Translations under genes and position numbers: made by a program
Source: JAGNGI01 sp035448825
Lineage (GTDB): Bacteria; Fidelibacterota; UBA2242
Assembly: GCA_035448825.1 (NCBI GenBank)
Contig: DAOTJS010000008.1
Location: forward strand, 25,468 to 89,467
Reading direction: 5' to 3'
Length of the DNA stretch: 64,000 nt
Notes under the pieces: generated by a model
The model's database searches: none
The model's input: the letters and a program-made list of their open reading frames with translations, nothing else
Told to the model about the DNA's origin: nothing
Shown: positions 1 through 8,806 of the stretch, piece after piece
How the letters are laid out: each line of letters begins with the position of its first letter
How positions within the stretch are numbered: the stretch's first letter is position 1

Positions 1-820
1 CGTCGCCATGCGTCATAATTAGGCCACCGATCAAGCGCGTGCTGATGCCCCAGCTGGTCGCATAGACATATTCGAGCTGGTTGGATTTATTTAAAAAAGT
101 GACGTCGAAAGCTTTGGCAAAATTCTGGCCAAGATTATGGGAAGTCCCGGCCTGCAGGGCTTTTTTATCGCCCATCATTGCTTCGATAGCGTAAGTATGC
201 ACCGCTCCGGCAAATTTCTGGGCTTCGGTTTTGCGACCGACCAAAACCGGCATAGCGAGATAATCCTCAGCAATTTGACGATAAATTTCGAGAATGCGAC
301 GGGCTTCCTCTTCGGCTTCTTCCGGTGTGGCGTGGGCCGTGTGACCTTCCTGCCACAAAAATTCGGTCGTTCGCAAGAAAAGCCGGGTGCGCATTTCCCA
401 GCGGACGATATTTGCCCATTGATTGATCAATATCGGTAAGTCGCGATAACTGCGGATCCATTTTTTATAACTGGCCCAGATGATTGTTTCGGAAGTCGGA
501 CGCACATAAAGCGGTTCTTCGAGAGTTTTGCCGCCTCCGATGGTTACAACGGCGCATTCCGGCGCAAAGCCTTCGACGTGTTCGGCTTCGCGTTTCATAT
601 AACTTTCCGGAATGAACATTGGAAAATAGGCATTGACGTGACCGGTTTCTTTAAACATTCGGTCAGCGATGTCCTGAATATTTTCCCAGATCGCATAACC
701 GTAGGGGCGAATGACCATTGTACCTTTGACCGGACCATAGTCTGCCATTTCGGCTTTCAAAACGACATCGGTATACCATTTAGCGTAATCTTCAGAACGC
801 TTTGTAACACTGATTGACAC
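1..820 (-). CDS. proS: Prolyl-tRNA synthetase, C-terminal part outside window
   Basis: Charges tRNA-Pro with proline in the cytoplasm. The reading frame opens with GTG at 820 and stays open for 273 codons to the window edge, so the C-terminal part is missing. The start of the protein (VSISVTKRSEDYAKWYTDVV) and the class II core (GPVKGTMVIRPYG, RPTSETIIWASY, IVRWEMRTRLFLRTTEFLWQ, EGHTAHAT) match the archaeal/eukaryotic-like ProRS type, which lacks the bacterial editing insertion. AAGGAAA lies just upstream of GTG, inside the end of the PhoU-like gene, whose stop is one base before the start. The two genes are therefore probably co-transcribed. Confidence 0.95.
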   Translation of the reverse strand, partial: MSISVTKRSEDYAKWYTDVVLKAEMADYGPVKGTMVIRPYGYAIWENIQDIADRMFKETGHVNAYFPMFIPESYMKREAEHVEGFAPECAVVTIGGGKTLEEPLYVRPTSETIIWASYKKWIRSYRDLPILINQWANIVRWEMRTRLFLRTTEFLWQEGHTAHATPEEAEEEARRILEIYRQIAEDYLAMPVLVGRKTEAQKFAGAVHTYAIEAMMGDKKALQAGTSHNLGQNFAKAFDVTFLNKSNQLEYVYATSWGISTRLIGGLIMTHGD

Positions 821-821
821 G

Positions 822-1508
822 TTAGTTTCCTTGATTTATCTCGTTGTTTTTTTCTTTGAAACCGATCCGATGAAAGGGATTGACGATACTGGTGCAAATA
901 TTATAGAGGTGCGCCCCGACGCGTTTCAAGAAGCGAATGTATAACGCCAGAGTCACAGCGTCGGAAATATTGAATTCGCATTCGCCTTTGATCAGGGTAT
1001 CGATTAAAATGGTAGTGTCGCGCGAGACGTCTTTATACTGATGGACGACCTGGCGCGCCAGCTCAACATCCGATTCCGGAAAGGCTTTGATTGTCCAGTC
1101 AAAAAAGTCCTTGACCCGTTTTTCGATGCTGACCACAGTTTCCTCGAACTCGGCAGCATGGAGAGTTTTTTTATGCAGAATTGCCAGATCAGCGATGTTT
1201 TTGGTATAATCACCGATCCGCTCGATATTATTTATGACGATCGCCAGCGTCAGCCCGGAAATTACCTCGCTCTTATCGGAAATCATCAGGTGCGTCATCA
1301 ATTTTTTACGAACATCACGCACCAATTTATTGATAGTTTTATCATGTTGGTAAACATCGAGACGTAACTCACCGGTATCGCTTTCACGTAAAGACCACAT
1401 TGATTCCACAAACATTTCGCGGGTTTTAGCAAGCATATCGAGGGCTTGATCCACAGTTTCTGCGGTTAAACTCTTTTTTCGCCAGACTTTTAAAAAATCT
1501 TCAAACAT
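822..1508 (-). CDS. PhoU-like regulatory protein
   Basis: A 228-residue all-helical protein. The PhoU metal-site signature is visible in the first half (E96-R97-x-x-D100-x-x-x-N104, in NNIERIGDYTKN). The matching site in the second half is degenerate (FLKRVGAHLYN), without the acidic residues. PhoU proteins are peripheral regulators of phosphate uptake systems. Here the gene follows a Na/phosphate symporter after only 3 bases, so it probably modulates that transporter, as the PhoU domain fused to many NptA proteins does. A GAGGT ribosome site precedes the ATG. Assignment to the PhoU fold is firm; the partner is inferred from position. Confidence 0.85.
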   Translation of the reverse strand: MFEDFLKVWRKKSLTAETVDQALDMLAKTREMFVESMWSLRESDTGELRLDVYQHDKTINKLVRDVRKKLMTHLMISDKSEVISGLTLAIVINNIERIGDYTKNIADLAILHKKTLHAAEFEETVVSIEKRVKDFFDWTIKAFPESDVELARQVVHQYKDVSRDTTILIDTLIKGECEFNISDAVTLALYIRFLKRVGAHLYNICTSIVNPFHRIGFKEKNNEINQGN

Positions 1509-1511
1509 ATA

Positions 1512-2606
1512 TTACCTCGTTATAAATATAATAATTAATGGTATGATAAAAAAAAGCAAGATGACATAGCCAATGGCATATAACCGGTTTTTGCGGGTTA
1601 AGCTGGCTAATAACCGGGATAACTTAATCGGAATTTTTTGCAACGGCAGAAAAATACAGGCGCCTATTACATTAAACAAAGTATGAGCAAAGGCAATCGT
1701 AATAGCGCCAACCGAATTGGTAGCTATAGCGGCCAAAAAAGCCGTAATTGTTGTACCGATATTTGCCCCAACGGTATAGGGGAAAACCTTTCTTTGCGAC
1801 AATACTCCAGCGGCCGCCAGTGGAATGGCTAAACTGGTTGTAATAGAACTGCTTTGTACTATGGCGGTCAAGAACATTCCCAGTAAAAAGCCGCGAGTGG
1901 CATTTTTAAATATATACTGATCAAAAAACAACTCGACTTTAGCCAGAACGAGTGACTTAACCACTTTGACCAGATAGGTCAGAGCAAAGAACAGAATTAT
2001 TAAGGCTACCAATATATTTATCCAGGGGTATCTGGAAAATAAACCGATAATTAACTGCGATACCGGTGTTAAAATTTTACTAATCGGATTGATAATTTTC
2101 AAACCGCCAATATTTTCAAAAGCAGTGGCTACATAACCGGCGGCAACTCCGAGAATGTTAAAATAATACTGAAATGGGAATACAATGATGACGCTTAAGA
2201 TGTTGAAAAAATCATGCATCGTGGCGACCGCAAATGCCCGTTCAAATTCATCCTTTTTCCCAATATGTCCCAGTGACACTATAACATTGGTAATGGTTGT
2301 GCCGATATTGCCACCCATAATGAGTGGAATAGCCAATTTGATAGTCAGAACATTACCGGCTACCATACTTACTACCAAAGAAGTCGTCATTGATGAACTT
2401 TGCACAATAGCTGTGCAGAGCATACCGGTAAAAAGACCAACGAACGGATTGGAGACACCCCTCATAATTTTTTGGGCAAAACCCTCACCCATTAGTTTAA
2501 AGGTATCACCAATCAGGGTAATGCTTAAAAGAAAGAGATAAACCAGTATTACGATTGCCAGCGCTTTGCTGAATCCAACCCAATATTTCTTATCTTTAAA
2601 ATTCAT
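1512..2606 (-). CDS. Na/Pi cotransporter family protein (NptA type)
   Basis: An integral membrane protein of 364 residues that should import phosphate with sodium. It shows the inverted-repeat signature of the family: two QSSS motifs (residues 69-72 and 251-254), each in the context TAIVQSSSxTTSL, and each followed by a GxNIGTT segment (near 99-105 and 280-286). About eight hydrophobic segments are visible. The soluble PhoU domain often fused to the C-terminus is absent here and is supplied by the next gene. AAAAGGACCGGA precedes the ATG. The gene is divergent from the FAD oxidoreductase at 2920. Confidence 0.9.
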   Translation of the reverse strand: MNFKDKKYWVGFSKALAIVILVYLFLLSITLIGDTFKLMGEGFAQKIMRGVSNPFVGLFTGMLCTAIVQSSSMTTSLVVSMVAGNVLTIKLAIPLIMGGNIGTTITNVIVSLGHIGKKDEFERAFAVATMHDFFNILSVIIVFPFQYYFNILGVAAGYVATAFENIGGLKIINPISKILTPVSQLIIGLFSRYPWINILVALIILFFALTYLVKVVKSLVLAKVELFFDQYIFKNATRGFLLGMFLTAIVQSSSITTSLAIPLAAAGVLSQRKVFPYTVGANIGTTITAFLAAIATNSVGAITIAFAHTLFNVIGACIFLPLQKIPIKLSRLLASLTRKNRLYAIGYVILLFFIIPLIIIFITR

Positions 2607-2919
2607 TCCGGTCCTTTTTATTGTGAAGGAGTATCAAAAATCGGGCGAAATTTAGAAAAAAATCGGCTAATAACCGCCGTTTTGGTTAGTTCCACCTGGT
2701 TATTTTTATTTCTTTTAAATTCTTATTTCAAAATATAATAATAACTTGGGGCTATTTCTGATACCATTGCAGTTAATTCGTCTTAATTTTACTTAAAAGT
2801 ACTTAAACGCACTTTAACTGGCTTTATTTATTCGTGTTTTGTAGGTAAATCTTTCCTAACTTTGAGGGTTATTTGGATATTTTATTAAAAATAACCACTT
2901 TATTTATAAGGTGATCGGA
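2607..2919. other. Divergent intergenic region with 10-base repeats
   Basis: This 313-base AT-rich spacer separates the phosphate transporter (minus) from the FAD oxidoreductase (plus) and must hold the promoters of both, although no convincing -35/-10 pair stands out. The only clear structure is the 10-base-periodic ACTTAAA-type repeat at 2781-2820, described separately. No ORF or structured RNA is evident. Confidence 0.6.
2781..2820. repeat. 10-base periodic repeat cluster (ACTTAAnnGn units)
   Basis: Four consecutive 10-base units can be laid out exactly: TCTTAATTTT, ACTTAAAAGT, ACTTAAACGC, ACTTTAACTG. On the other strand the core reads TTAAGTAC or TTAAAGTGC. The same unit and the same 10-base spacing occur around 51143-51380, about 48 kb away. 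The period is close to one helical turn, so any protein binding it would contact one face of the DNA. Function is unknown. Confidence 0.6.
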
Positions 2920-4266
2920 ATGAAATCTTCCACTATATTTGATGTCATATTAATCGGCGCCGGGCCGGCTGGTTTATTTGCGGCGGAAACTCTGGCCGGA
3001 AAAGGACTATCCGTTCTGGTATTGGATCGCGGTGATGAACCGTTGAAACGTCGGGATGTCAATTTCGGAATAGGGGGCGCCGGTGCTTTCTCGGATGGCA
3101 AACTGAATTTAACTTCCCGGATTGGCGGCGAGCCGGAAAGTTTTGGGCGTAAGGCTGATGAAGTAGAGGAGTTGATTCGGCAAATTGATGAAATATTTAC
3201 TTCGTTAGGAGTTACCGGCGGCTATTCAGGAGAAGATGGTGAGGCTTATCAGACTTTATTGCGGGCTGCCCATGCGGCGGGAGTGGAATTCATTTTCGCC
3301 AAACAGCGTCATATTGGCACCGACCGCCTGCAGGAAATTATTCAGCGTTTTTATGAGCGATTAATCGAAAAGGGGATTCAATTTCATCCTAATACCTATG
3401 TTGATAAAATTTCTAGAGAAGGCGAATTTTTTAAACTGACCTGCAAAGATGAAGTCTATTTTGCCAAAGCGGTAATTGCGGCTCCCGGCCGAGCGGGCGC
3501 TTATTGGTTGCGGGAACAGGCTCATAATCTTGGAATTTACACAATGTATGGACCGATTGATGTAGGAGTGCGGGTTGAATTTCCGGACGATATTTACCTC
3601 CCAATTGCCGCTGTTATGTACGACGCTAAGTTTCGACTCTATAGTAAGTCTTATGATGATCTGGTACGGACGTTTTGTACGAATCCGAGTGGCTATATCG
3701 TTACCGAAAAATATGACGATTTCGTCTTGGTTAATGGTCATGCTAAATGGAATTCCAAAACCGATAACACCAACTTTGCATTGCTTTCGCGAGTTATCTT
3801 AACTGACCCAGTCGAAGATACTACCAAATACGGTCGCGATATTGCTCGTCTGGCAACCACCATCGGTGGCGGCAAACCTATTATCCAGCGGCTGACCGAC
3901 TTTGTTTCGGGAAGACGCTCAAATTGGGAACGCATCAGCCGTTCGACTACGATTCCAACTCTGAAGGATGTTACACCCGGCGACATCGCAATGGCTTTTC
4001 CCCACCGGATCGTGACCAATTTGATTGAAGGTCTCACCGTCTTGAACCAAATTATTTCCGGGCTAATGTCCAATAATACTTTGCTCTATGCTCCTGAAAT
4101 AAAATTTTACGATACCAAGTATAAAGTGACACCCAATTTGGAAACCACGTTGCAGAATTTTTTCGTTGCTGGTGATGCCAGCGGACACAGTCGGGGTATT
4201 GTCTATTCGGCGGTAACCGGAATTCTTGCGGCGCAGGGGGTTCTGAAAAACCTGGGCAAAGCTTGA
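2920..4266 (+). CDS. FAD-dependent dehydrogenase, COG2509-like
   Basis: An FAD/NAD(P)-binding flavoprotein of 448 residues. The N-terminus carries the dinucleotide-binding fold (VILIGAGPAGLFAAETLAGKG, then LVLDRGD). It continues with FGIGGAGAFSDGKLN and ends with FVAGDASGHSRGIVYSAVTG, the second FAD contact. This architecture is that of the uncharacterised family often annotated as FAD-dependent dehydrogenase or Rossmann-fold oxidoreductase; the substrate is unknown. The start is placed at ATG 2920, because AAGGTGAT at 2908-2915 is then correctly spaced; an in-frame GTG at 2911 would overlap that site. The next gene begins about 75 bases downstream on the same strand. Confidence 0.8.
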   Translation: MKSSTIFDVILIGAGPAGLFAAETLAGKGLSVLVLDRGDEPLKRRDVNFGIGGAGAFSDGKLNLTSRIGGEPESFGRKADEVEELIRQIDEIFTSLGVTGGYSGEDGEAYQTLLRAAHAAGVEFIFAKQRHIGTDRLQEIIQRFYERLIEKGIQFHPNTYVDKISREGEFFKLTCKDEVYFAKAVIAAPGRAGAYWLREQAHNLGIYTMYGPIDVGVRVEFPDDIYLPIAAVMYDAKFRLYSKSYDDLVRTFCTNPSGYIVTEKYDDFVLVNGHAKWNSKTDNTNFALLSRVILTDPVEDTTKYGRDIARLATTIGGGKPIIQRLTDFVSGRRSNWERISRSTTIPTLKDVTPGDIAMAFPHRIVTNLIEGLTVLNQIISGLMSNNTLLYAPEIKFYDTKYKVTPNLETTLQNFFVAGDASGHSRGIVYSAVTGILAAQGVLKNLGKA

Positions 4267-4341
4267 ATTCAGCCCGTTATTTTTAAGTTAATTAATTTGA
4301 TATATACAAATCCAGCAAGAGCTATATAAGGACTAAATAAC

Positions 4342-4818
4342 TTGAAGTCGCCAGAGAATAACGAAAAGATAATGCAGGAAGGACTCGAATTTATTCAGCA
4401 GATAGTTAACTGCTGCTGTAGTCGTGAGGCTAAACTGCTGGAAATTTGTCGCTTTCTCAATTATAAATTTACTGGTTTTGATTGGGTTGGATTTTATTTC
4501 AGTGATAATCCTAAAAAGGAACTGGTTTTGGGACCATTTGTCGGAGCCCCAACTGAACATAAGAATATTCCATTCGGTCGCGGAGTTTGCGGAAGCGCGG
4601 CGATTTCGGGCATTACGGTCAATGTGGCTGATGTCACGGCTGAATCGAATTATCTAGCTTGCGGTCTTGAAGTTCGCTCTGAAATCGTTATTCCCATTTT
4701 TAAGTCTGGCAAGTTCGTTGGTGAGTTAGATATAGATTCGCATCAGCCGGGTCGGTTTGGTTCCTCTGAAAGACGGTTTCTAGAACAAGTTGGGCAAATT
4801 ATATCAATTATTTTTTAG
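4342..4818 (+). CDS. GAF-domain protein, free methionine-(R)-sulfoxide reductase-like
   Basis: A single GAF domain of 158 residues. The pattern PFGRGVCGSAA ... YLACGLEVRSEIVIPI ... GELDIDS follows free-methionine-(R)-sulfoxide reductase (fRMsr, YebR type), which reduces oxidised free methionine in the cytoplasm. Two of the three family cysteines are present (C83 in GVCG and C107 in LACG). The first one, usually in a GxxAC segment, is replaced here (APTEHKNIPFG), so the enzyme would need to work with the two-Cys version of the mechanism or may be a plain ligand sensor. The start is TTG 4342 with AAGGAC about 10 bases upstream; ATG 4372 is an alternative. Confidence 0.65.
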   Translation: MKSPENNEKIMQEGLEFIQQIVNCCCSREAKLLEICRFLNYKFTGFDWVGFYFSDNPKKELVLGPFVGAPTEHKNIPFGRGVCGSAAISGITVNVADVTAESNYLACGLEVRSEIVIPIFKSGKFVGELDIDSHQPGRFGSSERRFLEQVGQIISIIF

Positions 4819-4893
4819 ATACAGGCAACAATTATAGTAATAAAAGGTTAAATTAAGCGTTGTTTTTTAATCCATGATTGAATTTATCCAAGA

Positions 4894-6510
4894 ATGAATT
4901 ATGTCAAATTGAGACAAATTATGCGCAAGGCAACCATTCCAGTTATAATAATCGTCGTTGTTTTAGGATTTTTATTTATTTCTCCATTAGGCAAGTCAAT
5001 CATTGCCTCGGGGAGTGATTTATACCAGAAATTGAATATTTTTCAGGATATTATCCGCATCATAAATGACAGCTACGTGGAAGAGCCGGATTGGAATAAA
5101 GTTATGGAAGGTGCCTATCGAGGAATGCTGGAGGAGTTAGACCCCCATTCGGTTTACATCGAACCCAAGCAATTGGATGATTTGAATGAACAATTTTCGG
5201 GAAAGTTTGAAGGAATTGGTATCGAATTCGATATTCTGGATGGTTATATCACGGTCATATCACCGGTAGCTGGTGCTCCAGCCGAAAGAGCTGGCCTGGA
5301 AGTAGGCGATAAGATCGTTAAAATTAATGGGGAATCAGCCTACCGCATTAGTCGCAACGATGTCCAGAAAAAACTGCGTGGCCCAAAAGGTTCGGAAGTA
5401 ACCGTTACGATTCGTCGCCCAGAACAGGCTGATTTTGATGTTAAGATTATCCGAGATGAGATTCCGCTTTATAGCGTTTCAGCGGCTTTTATGATTGATG
5501 ATAGCACCGGTTACATTTTCTTAAACCGGTTCAGTGGGACGACCAGTGACGAAGTCGAAAAGGCTTTAAATCGTTTATCCGCAGAAGGTATGCAACGTCT
5601 GGTTTTTGATTTGCGTAATAATAGCGGTGGTTATTTAGAGCAGGCGGTAGAAATCTCCGACAAATTTATCGCCGGCCGTCAAAAAATTGTTTATACTAAG
5701 GGGCGAATTTCCAGCGCAAATGAAGAATTTTATTCGAACAAAACCGAACCTTATGAAAAGATACCGTTAGTAATTCTGATTAACCGGGGTTCAGCCAGTG
5801 CCAGTGAAATTGTCGCCGGTGCCGTGCAAGACCTGGATCGCGGTCTCATTATAGGCGAAACCAGTTTCGGTAAAGGCCTGGTGCAACGCCAGTATCCTTT
5901 GAGAGACGGATCGGCAATTAGAGTTACCGTTGCCAGATATTATACTCCCAGCGGGCGCCTAATCCAGCGACCTTACGACGGAGCAATTGACGACTATTAT
6001 GACACTTTCAATGAGGAAAACCGTGATTCCTTGTTAGCCGTCAGGGATTCCGTCGAAAAGCGGCCGAAATTTAGCACTATCGGTGGTCGGACGGTTTATG
6101 GCGGAGGCGGAATTACGCCTGACTATTCGGTGAAATACACCCAGGTGTTGACTAACGAAACCTATAAATTACTGAGACATCCCTCACGAGTGATTTTTGA
6201 ATATGCGTCTGATTTCGTCAAAAAGAATCGGGATTTGGCGACCGATCGTAAAAATTTCAATAAAAAGTTCGAAGTAAGTGATAAAAACTTCGAAGCATTT
6301 AAGAAAATGGCGGCTGAGAAAATCAGCGATTTGGACTTTAAGCAGATTGAGAAAGATGCGGATTACTTGAAAATTTTAATTAAAGCCGAAATCGCTCGCA
6401 GTTATTGGGGTTACGATGAATACTACAAAATAGTACGGCTTTCGGATAATCAAGTCACCGCCGCAGTTAGCTATTTGGGTGAAGCCCGAAAGATGCTTCA
6501 ACTCAGATAA
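4894..6510 (+). CDS. C-terminal processing protease, S41 family
   Basis: A periplasmic serine protease of 538 residues, anchored by an N-terminal hydrophobic segment (about residues 14-30). A PDZ domain follows (about 100-185, with FSGKFEGIGIEF and GAPAERAGLEVGDKI), then the S41 peptidase core. The Ser/Lys dyad is recognisable: S302 in RGSASASEIVAGA and K327 in GETSFGKGLVQ, 25 residues apart as in CtpA/CtpB. The C-terminal 130 residues are helical and charged, as in the CtpA forms of FCB bacteria. These enzymes trim or degrade envelope proteins. No strong ribosome site is seen before the ATG; ATG 4921 is an alternative start. Confidence 0.92.
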   Translation: MNYVKLRQIMRKATIPVIIIVVVLGFLFISPLGKSIIASGSDLYQKLNIFQDIIRIINDSYVEEPDWNKVMEGAYRGMLEELDPHSVYIEPKQLDDLNEQFSGKFEGIGIEFDILDGYITVISPVAGAPAERAGLEVGDKIVKINGESAYRISRNDVQKKLRGPKGSEVTVTIRRPEQADFDVKIIRDEIPLYSVSAAFMIDDSTGYIFLNRFSGTTSDEVEKALNRLSAEGMQRLVFDLRNNSGGYLEQAVEISDKFIAGRQKIVYTKGRISSANEEFYSNKTEPYEKIPLVILINRGSASASEIVAGAVQDLDRGLIIGETSFGKGLVQRQYPLRDGSAIRVTVARYYTPSGRLIQRPYDGAIDDYYDTFNEENRDSLLAVRDSVEKRPKFSTIGGRTVYGGGGITPDYSVKYTQVLTNETYKLLRHPSRVIFEYASDFVKKNRDLATDRKNFNKKFEVSDKNFEAFKKMAAEKISDLDFKQIEKDADYLKILIKAEIARSYWGYDEYYKIVRLSDNQVTAAVSYLGEARKMLQLR

Positions 6511-6535
6511 TTATTATTTCTGGTAGAGAATATCG

Positions 6536-6564
6536 TTGACTTTTTTAAAATATTGAATTAAAAT
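6536..6564 (+). promoter_or_regulatory. Sigma-70-like promoter for the exbB-exbD-tonB operon
   Basis: TTGACT (6536-6541), a spacer of exactly 17 bases and TAAAAT (6559-6564) stand between the protease stop and exbB. Transcription would start near 6571, about 45 bases before the exbB ATG, which has its own GGAGGT site. Confidence 0.65.
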
Positions 6565-6616
6565 TGTAGGCATTAAAAATTGAAAAATGAATTGTAATTA
6601 TGGAGGTAAATAAATA

Positions 6617-7243
6617 ATGGTTGAACTGTTTCTTAGAGGTGGAATTTTTATGTGGCCAATTCTGGCATTAGCGATATTTGGCATAATGGTGGCGATTGAA
6701 AGAGCATATACATTGACTAAAGCTTCGCGTGCTACTAAACGTTTTCTTCCAAAAATACTTAATACCTTGAAGGAAGAAGATGGGGTTAAGAAAGCGATCG
6801 AATTGTGCGAAAATACTCCCGGCCCAATAGCTGAAATTTTCCATGCCGGTTTATCGCAAGTCGGTTATGGTATGGAGGCTGTTGAAAAGGCAATCCAGAG
6901 CGCTGGCACAGTCGAAATGTCGTTCCTAGATAAAGGTATGATATGGTTAGCAACCGTCATTACTCTGGCTCCTCTTATTGGATTTATGGGTACGGTTTCC
7001 GGTATGATCAATGCTTTTGATGCCATTGCCAAGGTCAATGATATGTCACCTTCCATTGTAGCGGGTGGTATCTCTGAGGCTTTATTAACGACTTTATTCG
7101 GTTTGGTTGTAGCAGCTCCGCTACAGTTGTGTTATAACCTGTTCGTGGCGCGAGTAGACGGTATTGTAGTCGAAATGGAAGAAAGTACTATGAATTTGTT
7201 GGGAACTCTTAATCTTATGGAGAATAAGGAGAAATCCAAGTAA
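6617..7243 (+). CDS. exbB: MotA/TolQ/ExbB proton channel protein
   Basis: The inner-membrane proton-channel subunit of a TonB- or Tol-type energy transducer, 208 residues. The N-terminal membrane segment (FMWPILALAIFGIMVAIERAY) is followed by a cytoplasmic loop and by the conserved two-helix channel region (MIWLATVITLAPLIGFMGTVSGMINAF ... GGISEALLTTLFGLVVAAPLQLCYN), whose Pro and Thr residues are typical of ExbB/TolQ. It is the first gene of a four-gene operon with two ExbD-like genes and a TonB-like gene, which favours ExbB over TolQ. TGGAGGT precedes the ATG. Confidence 0.93.
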   Translation: MVELFLRGGIFMWPILALAIFGIMVAIERAYTLTKASRATKRFLPKILNTLKEEDGVKKAIELCENTPGPIAEIFHAGLSQVGYGMEAVEKAIQSAGTVEMSFLDKGMIWLATVITLAPLIGFMGTVSGMINAFDAIAKVNDMSPSIVAGGISEALLTTLFGLVVAAPLQLCYNLFVARVDGIVVEMEESTMNLLGTLNLMENKEKSK

Positions 7244-7245
7244 GT

Positions 7246-7644
7246 ATGGCTCTGCTTAAAAAGAAGAAAACTCGCAAAGTTAATATTCCATCGTCCTCCC
7301 AGGCTGATATAGCCTTCCTTTTGCTTCTTTTCTTTATTTGTACGACAACGGTTGATGTGGATAAAGGCATTGGACTAATTCTCCCACCCGAAGGTGACAG
7401 CCCGGTAGAGATTCCCAAGAAAAATATTACTACCATCGTGATTGATCCTCAGGGTAATGTATTAATTGATAATAAGGAAGTTGAAATCAATCAGATCCGG
7501 GATATTGCCGAAAGATTACAGATGGAAAATCCCAAAATGATTTTTTCGGTTAAAGCTCATCCACGTTGCCGCTATGATAAATACGTTGCTGTTCTGGATC
7601 AATTGAAAATGGCTAAAGCCACTAGAATTTCGATTGCTGAATAA
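7246..7644 (+). CDS. exbD: ExbD/TolR biopolymer transport protein (first copy)
   Basis: A single-pass inner-membrane protein of 132 residues. It has a basic N-terminus (KKKKTRK), then the membrane helix carrying the conserved proton-carrying aspartate D21 (SSSQADIAFLLLLFFICTTT), then a periplasmic domain of about 90 residues ending in a KAHPRCRYDKYVAVLDQLKMA stretch typical of ExbD. It starts 3 bases after exbB. Two different ExbD-type proteins follow one ExbB, an arrangement also seen in Bacteroidota-type Ton systems, where they may form mixed dimers. Confidence 0.92.
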   Translation: MALLKKKKTRKVNIPSSSQADIAFLLLLFFICTTTVDVDKGIGLILPPEGDSPVEIPKKNITTIVIDPQGNVLIDNKEVEINQIRDIAERLQMENPKMIFSVKAHPRCRYDKYVAVLDQLKMAKATRISIAE

Positions 7645-7655
7645 GGAGTACCGCA

Positions 7656-8063
7656 ATGGCTTTTCAACATAAAAAAGATATTAGTACGGATATTCCGACA
7701 GCCTCTATGCCAGATATTATCTTCACTCTGACTTTGTTCTTTATGGCCACAACGGTTATGCGCCAATATTCTGGCTTACCTGTGGTTTTACCTAAAGCTA
7801 AACAAATTGAAAAACTCCAATCAAAGATTCATGTTACTGAGCTCTGGGTTTCTAAAGAGGAGTTAATTTCGATTGATGGTAAACTGGTAGAAATCGAAAA
7901 TATTAGAAATATTATTTATAATAAACGTGTTAAAGATCCGCAGTTAATTGTCTCGATTCGGGCTGATGAGAGGGTTACAATGGAATTAATAAGTAAGATT
8001 CATAAAGAATTGAGATTAGCGGATGCTCTTAAAGTTAATTATTCCACCAAGACAGCTGTTTAA
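7656..8063 (+). CDS. ExbD/TolR biopolymer transport protein (second copy)
   Basis: A second ExbD-like protein of 135 residues. The membrane aspartate is D20 (TASMPDIIFTLTLFFMATTV), followed by a periplasmic domain with DGKLVEIENIRNIIYN and LIVSIRADERVTMELISKIHKELRLA. It is clearly divergent from the first copy and probably has its own role in the ExbB complex. AAGGAGTACCGC lies just before the ATG, and it begins 12 bases after the first copy. Confidence 0.9.
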   Translation: MAFQHKKDISTDIPTASMPDIIFTLTLFFMATTVMRQYSGLPVVLPKAKQIEKLQSKIHVTELWVSKEELISIDGKLVEIENIRNIIYNKRVKDPQLIVSIRADERVTMELISKIHKELRLADALKVNYSTKTAV

Positions 8064-8073
8064 GGGTTAGCCT

Positions 8074-8748
8074 ATGATTTTAAGAAAGAAACCCGAAGCA
8101 ACTTTGAAATTACGCCAACCACTAATGTATCGAGTGGGACTGGTTATCGGTCTGGCTTTAATTACAGGGGTTATGATCGCTTTTCCCAAATTTGAAGAAC
8201 GTGAAGTAACTCAAAGAACGGTTGATATTGTTCTGGAAGCAACCGATATTCCCCAGATTGAACAGAAAATTGAGACTTCTACTAAACCACCATCTCGCCC
8301 TTCTATCCCAATCGAATCTGACAACGAAGACCTTTCCGAAGACGTTACCATTGATCAAACGACTGATTTTGATTCTTATACTGCCTGGGAGGCACCACCA
8401 CCGCCTCCAGAACAACATAGTGGCGAGAATGAAGGTCCACGAGTTCGGTTTATCCCTTATGATGAACCTCCTGAGCCAATTGGTGGTTTTGCCGAGATTC
8501 AAAGGAATATCGTCTATCCGGAAATTGCCCAGGAAGCTGGTATCGAAGGTACAGTTGTCGTCCAAGCCTACGTGAATGAATATGGGATCGTTACCGAATG
8601 TGTCATTCTCAAAGGAATGCCGAATACTGGACTCGAGGAAGCCGCTATCGCCGCGATTAAAAAAACGCGCTTCAAACCGGCCAAGCAAAGAGACCGTAAC
8701 GTTGGCGTTTACATTTCGATCCCAGTAATTTTCAAATTAAAGAGTTAG
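8074..8748 (+). CDS. TonB-like energy transducer
   Basis: Transmits the proton-motive force from ExbB/ExbD to outer-membrane receptors. The 224 residues contain one N-terminal membrane helix (about 20-38), a periplasmic Pro/Glu-rich spacer (PPPPPE near residue 110) and a C-terminal TonB domain (about 145-224) with YPEIAQEAGIEGTVVVQAYVN and a final FKPAKQRDRNVGVYISIPVIF. This closely follows the TonB-C domain consensus. It is the last gene of the operon, which ends at a strong terminator 25 bases downstream. No TonB-dependent receptor lies in the window. Confidence 0.9.
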   Translation: MILRKKPEATLKLRQPLMYRVGLVIGLALITGVMIAFPKFEEREVTQRTVDIVLEATDIPQIEQKIETSTKPPSRPSIPIESDNEDLSEDVTIDQTTDFDSYTAWEAPPPPPEQHSGENEGPRVRFIPYDEPPEPIGGFAEIQRNIVYPEIAQEAGIEGTVVVQAYVNEYGIVTECVILKGMPNTGLEEAAIAAIKKTRFKPAKQRDRNVGVYISIPVIFKLKS

Positions 8749-8772
8749 TTAGTTAAACTCAAATTTTTATCA

Positions 8773-8806
8773 AACCGGCGAAGTCTAATTTTCGCCGGTT
8801 TTTTTT
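8773..8806 (+). terminator. Rho-independent terminator after tonB
   Basis: A perfect 10-base stem (AACCGGCGAA / TTCGCCGGTT) with an 8-base loop, followed by a run of eight T (8799-8806). It closes the exbB-exbD-exbD-tonB operon. Confidence 0.9.
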
